Source: Methanosphaera sp. | GTDB lineage: Archaea; Methanobacteriota; Methanobacteria; Methanobacteriales; Methanobacteriaceae | Direction: 5' to 3' | Assembly (NCBI GenBank): GCA_017430835.1 | Contig: JAFRMD010000060.1 | Span: 1 to 17,580, forward strand | Length of the DNA: 17,580 bases | Part shown: positions 16,380 to 17,580 of the stretch, in pieces | Numbering within the stretch: the stretch's first letter is position 1 | Layout: every line of letters begins with the position of its first letter | Made by a program: the position numbers and the translations under genes | The notes under the pieces: model-generated | What the model was told of the DNA's origin: nothing | The model's input: the letters and a program-made list of their open reading frames with translations, nothing else | Database searches by the model: none

Positions 16380-17159
16380 TTATTTGTCATCTTTTAATTC
16401 TTGAATCATTTTTTCCATTTTATCAAATCGCTTATTATAATATTTTACCATTAATCCAAAGGTTAACGTAGCAGTACCCACACTTGATAAAACATAACCT
16501 GCCCAAACAAGGAATATTGAATTTAGTTTACCCGGTATTGTACTTCCTAGAATTGCATAACCATTACTTGTAAATGCATTGGATACCATTACTAATGAAT
16601 CCAACAGGTTTACACCCTCAACAATGGAAGTGAATATGAAACTAAGGAATACTATTCCAAATAATAGCAGAATGGTGTAACTTAAACCCTGGGATTTTGT
16701 AAATTTCTTAAACTTTTTATAGAAATACATAGTAACGTAGAATAATGCTATAAGATGAATCATGAATAATATTACTGATATAATAAGTGAATAATCAAAT
16801 ATCATATAATCTATACTGGAATATGGAATTATTGAGAATGCGATTAAAATGGATTTTAAATCATGTATTCTTATATATGCCAGTGTAATTAGGGATAATA
16901 TAATATCCAATAATGCGAAATACAGTACATCATTTCCCTGAGCAACAAGTTGATAAAAGATATTTATAACAAACAATGTCATCATGACTAAATAGAATAC
17001 TTGTTTGAGTGTTAGAATCTCTTCTTTAGGTAAATATTCCTCTGGTTTTAAAATATGTATGTCTGTATTCTTAAGTTTATTATATATAACTCTTAAAATT
17101 AATGCTATAATCAAAAAAATCGCTATCATTGCTAAATAAGTAATAATATAATTTTCCAT
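16380..17159 (-). CDS. Channel-like membrane protein, paralogue A
   Basis: A 259-residue membrane protein, paralogous to B and C. Hydrophobic segments lie at about 4-27, 54-72, 78-95, 103-121, 124-146, 160-180 and 215-238. The penultimate part, LLDSLVMVSNAFTSNGYA then IPGKL and a last helix, matches a pore helix, filter and S6 of a K+-type channel, but the filter reads TSNGYA (197-202). NKRFDKMEKMIQELKDDK at the end is an amphipathic, coiled-coil-like helix. LKQVFYLVMM in the S1-like helix is shared with the paralogues. ATG 17159 is chosen because GAGGTT (17164-17169) lies four bases upstream; an in-frame TTG at 17165 overlaps that site. The gene follows ilvN by about 100 bases and may be read through from the ilv operon or from a TATA-like TTTAAATATT in the gap. 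Confidence 0.76.
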   Translation of the reverse strand: MENYIITYLAMIAIFLIIALILRVIYNKLKNTDIHILKPEEYLPKEEILTLKQVFYLVMMTLFVINIFYQLVAQGNDVLYFALLDIILSLITLAYIRIHDLKSILIAFSIIPYSSIDYMIFDYSLIISVILFMIHLIALFYVTMYFYKKFKKFTKSQGLSYTILLLFGIVFLSFIFTSIVEGVNLLDSLVMVSNAFTSNGYAILGSTIPGKLNSIFLVWAGYVLSSVGTATLTFGLMVKYYNKRFDKMEKMIQELKDDK

Positions 17160-17230
17160 AATCAACCTCTTTTGTTATAGTCTTTCTATCATTTATATGC
17201 GAAATACACTTTTTTAAGTATATTAAAACC

Positions 17231-17255
17231 GGAATATTTAAAAAAAATTGTAAAA
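17231..17255 (-). promoter_or_regulatory. Promoter-like element in the ilvN to paralogue A gap
   Basis: GGAATATTTAAAAA followed by TTGTAAAA. Read on the minus strand it gives TTTTACAA and then TTTTTAAATATTCC, a TATA-type sequence about 70-95 bases before the paralogue A start. The same pair of blocks occurs at 15689-15716 in front of the ATPase gene. Confidence 0.4.
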
Positions 17256-17264
17256 GAGGGGGGG

Positions 17265-17580
17265 TTATAATGTTTTTTGTCCTCTTGTAATGGCAGTTAT
17301 TCCTGTTTTTGTCATTTCTTTTATTCCGTATGGTCTTATGAGTTCTATGAGTGCATTTATCTTGTCAGGTTTTCCTGTTATTTCTATTGTTATTGTTTTT
17401 GGTGTTACGTCTGCGATTTTTCCTCGGAAGATGTTGGTATATTGTATGATTTCTGATTTTGCCTGTTCTGTTGGTGCGTGTATTTTTATTAGGGCTAGTT
17501 GTCTTCTTATTGTCTGGTCGGGTTTCATTTCTCGTACTTTTATGACTTCTATGAGTTTGTTTAGTTGTTTTATGATTTGT
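17265..17580 (-). CDS. ilvN: Acetolactate synthase small (regulatory) subunit, 3' part
   Basis: The last 104 codons of ilvN are visible; the frame stays open to the window edge, so the gene is cut by the window, not truncated in the genome. The visible part includes the end of the ACT domain region ([15 protein letters not shown]) and the whole C-terminal small-subunit domain ([38 protein letters not shown], then [13 protein letters not shown] and GITAITRG). The protein binds the catalytic subunit IlvB, stimulates it and mediates valine feedback in the first common step of branched-chain synthesis. ilvB should lie beyond the right edge. An internal ATG at 17528 is not the start, because homology continues upstream. 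This is the intact parent of the relics at 15921 and 14268. Confidence 0.93.
   Translation of the reverse strand, partial: QIIKQLNKLIEVIKVREMKPDQTIRRQLALIKIHAPTEQAKSEIIQYTNIFRGKIADVTPKTITIEITGKPDKINALIELIRPYGIKEMTKTGITAITRGQKTL

Overview
The window looks like a piece of a low-GC methanogen genome from the order Methanobacteriales, most likely Methanosphaera or a close relative. This is an inference from four things: a methanogenesis-marker gene, archaeal-type branched-chain amino acid (ilv) genes, TATA-type promoters with occasional leaderless-looking starts, and two large secreted Asn/Thr-rich beta-helix proteins ending in Ig-like repeats of the kind that dominates Methanosphaera surface proteomes. 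No transposase, integrase, rRNA or CRISPR array was seen.

Layout. (1) 1-4652 is mostly housekeeping: ilvE on the minus strand, a tRNA-Val(UAC), a membrane-anchored restriction-endonuclease-fold protein on the minus strand, surE on the plus strand, and a convergent methanogenesis marker 12 gene whose stop codon overlaps that of surE. (2) 4653-10840 is a surface-protein block: a 569-base AT-rich leader with inverted repeats, then two adhesin-like genes on the plus strand, the second closed by a clear hairpin-plus-T-run terminator. (3) 10973-12478 holds ilvC on the minus strand and its regulatory region, which contains a 14-bp palindrome. (4) 12479-17580 is an accessory block inserted between ilvN and ilvC, all on the minus strand. 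The 3' part of ilvN enters from the right edge. It is followed by a channel-like membrane protein, a decayed second copy of ilvN, an AAA/STAND-type ATPase, a short third ilvN tail, and two more channel-like paralogues in a TAATG-coupled pair.

How the genes fit together. ilvN, ilvC and ilvE belong to valine/isoleucine/leucine synthesis and would be adjacent or co-regulated in an undisturbed cluster; here ilvN and ilvC are split by about 5 kb of accessory genes. The two ilvN relics lie between those genes, so the block appears to have grown by duplication or insertion at the 3' end of ilvN.

The most unusual content is the set of three paralogous membrane proteins. They have the layout of a six-helix voltage-gated-type cation channel, including a pore loop and a short C-terminal amphipathic helix, but the TVGYG selectivity filter is replaced by a different sequence in each copy. 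With the neighbouring NTPase they form a candidate undescribed membrane module. All family assignments come from reading the sequence without a database search.
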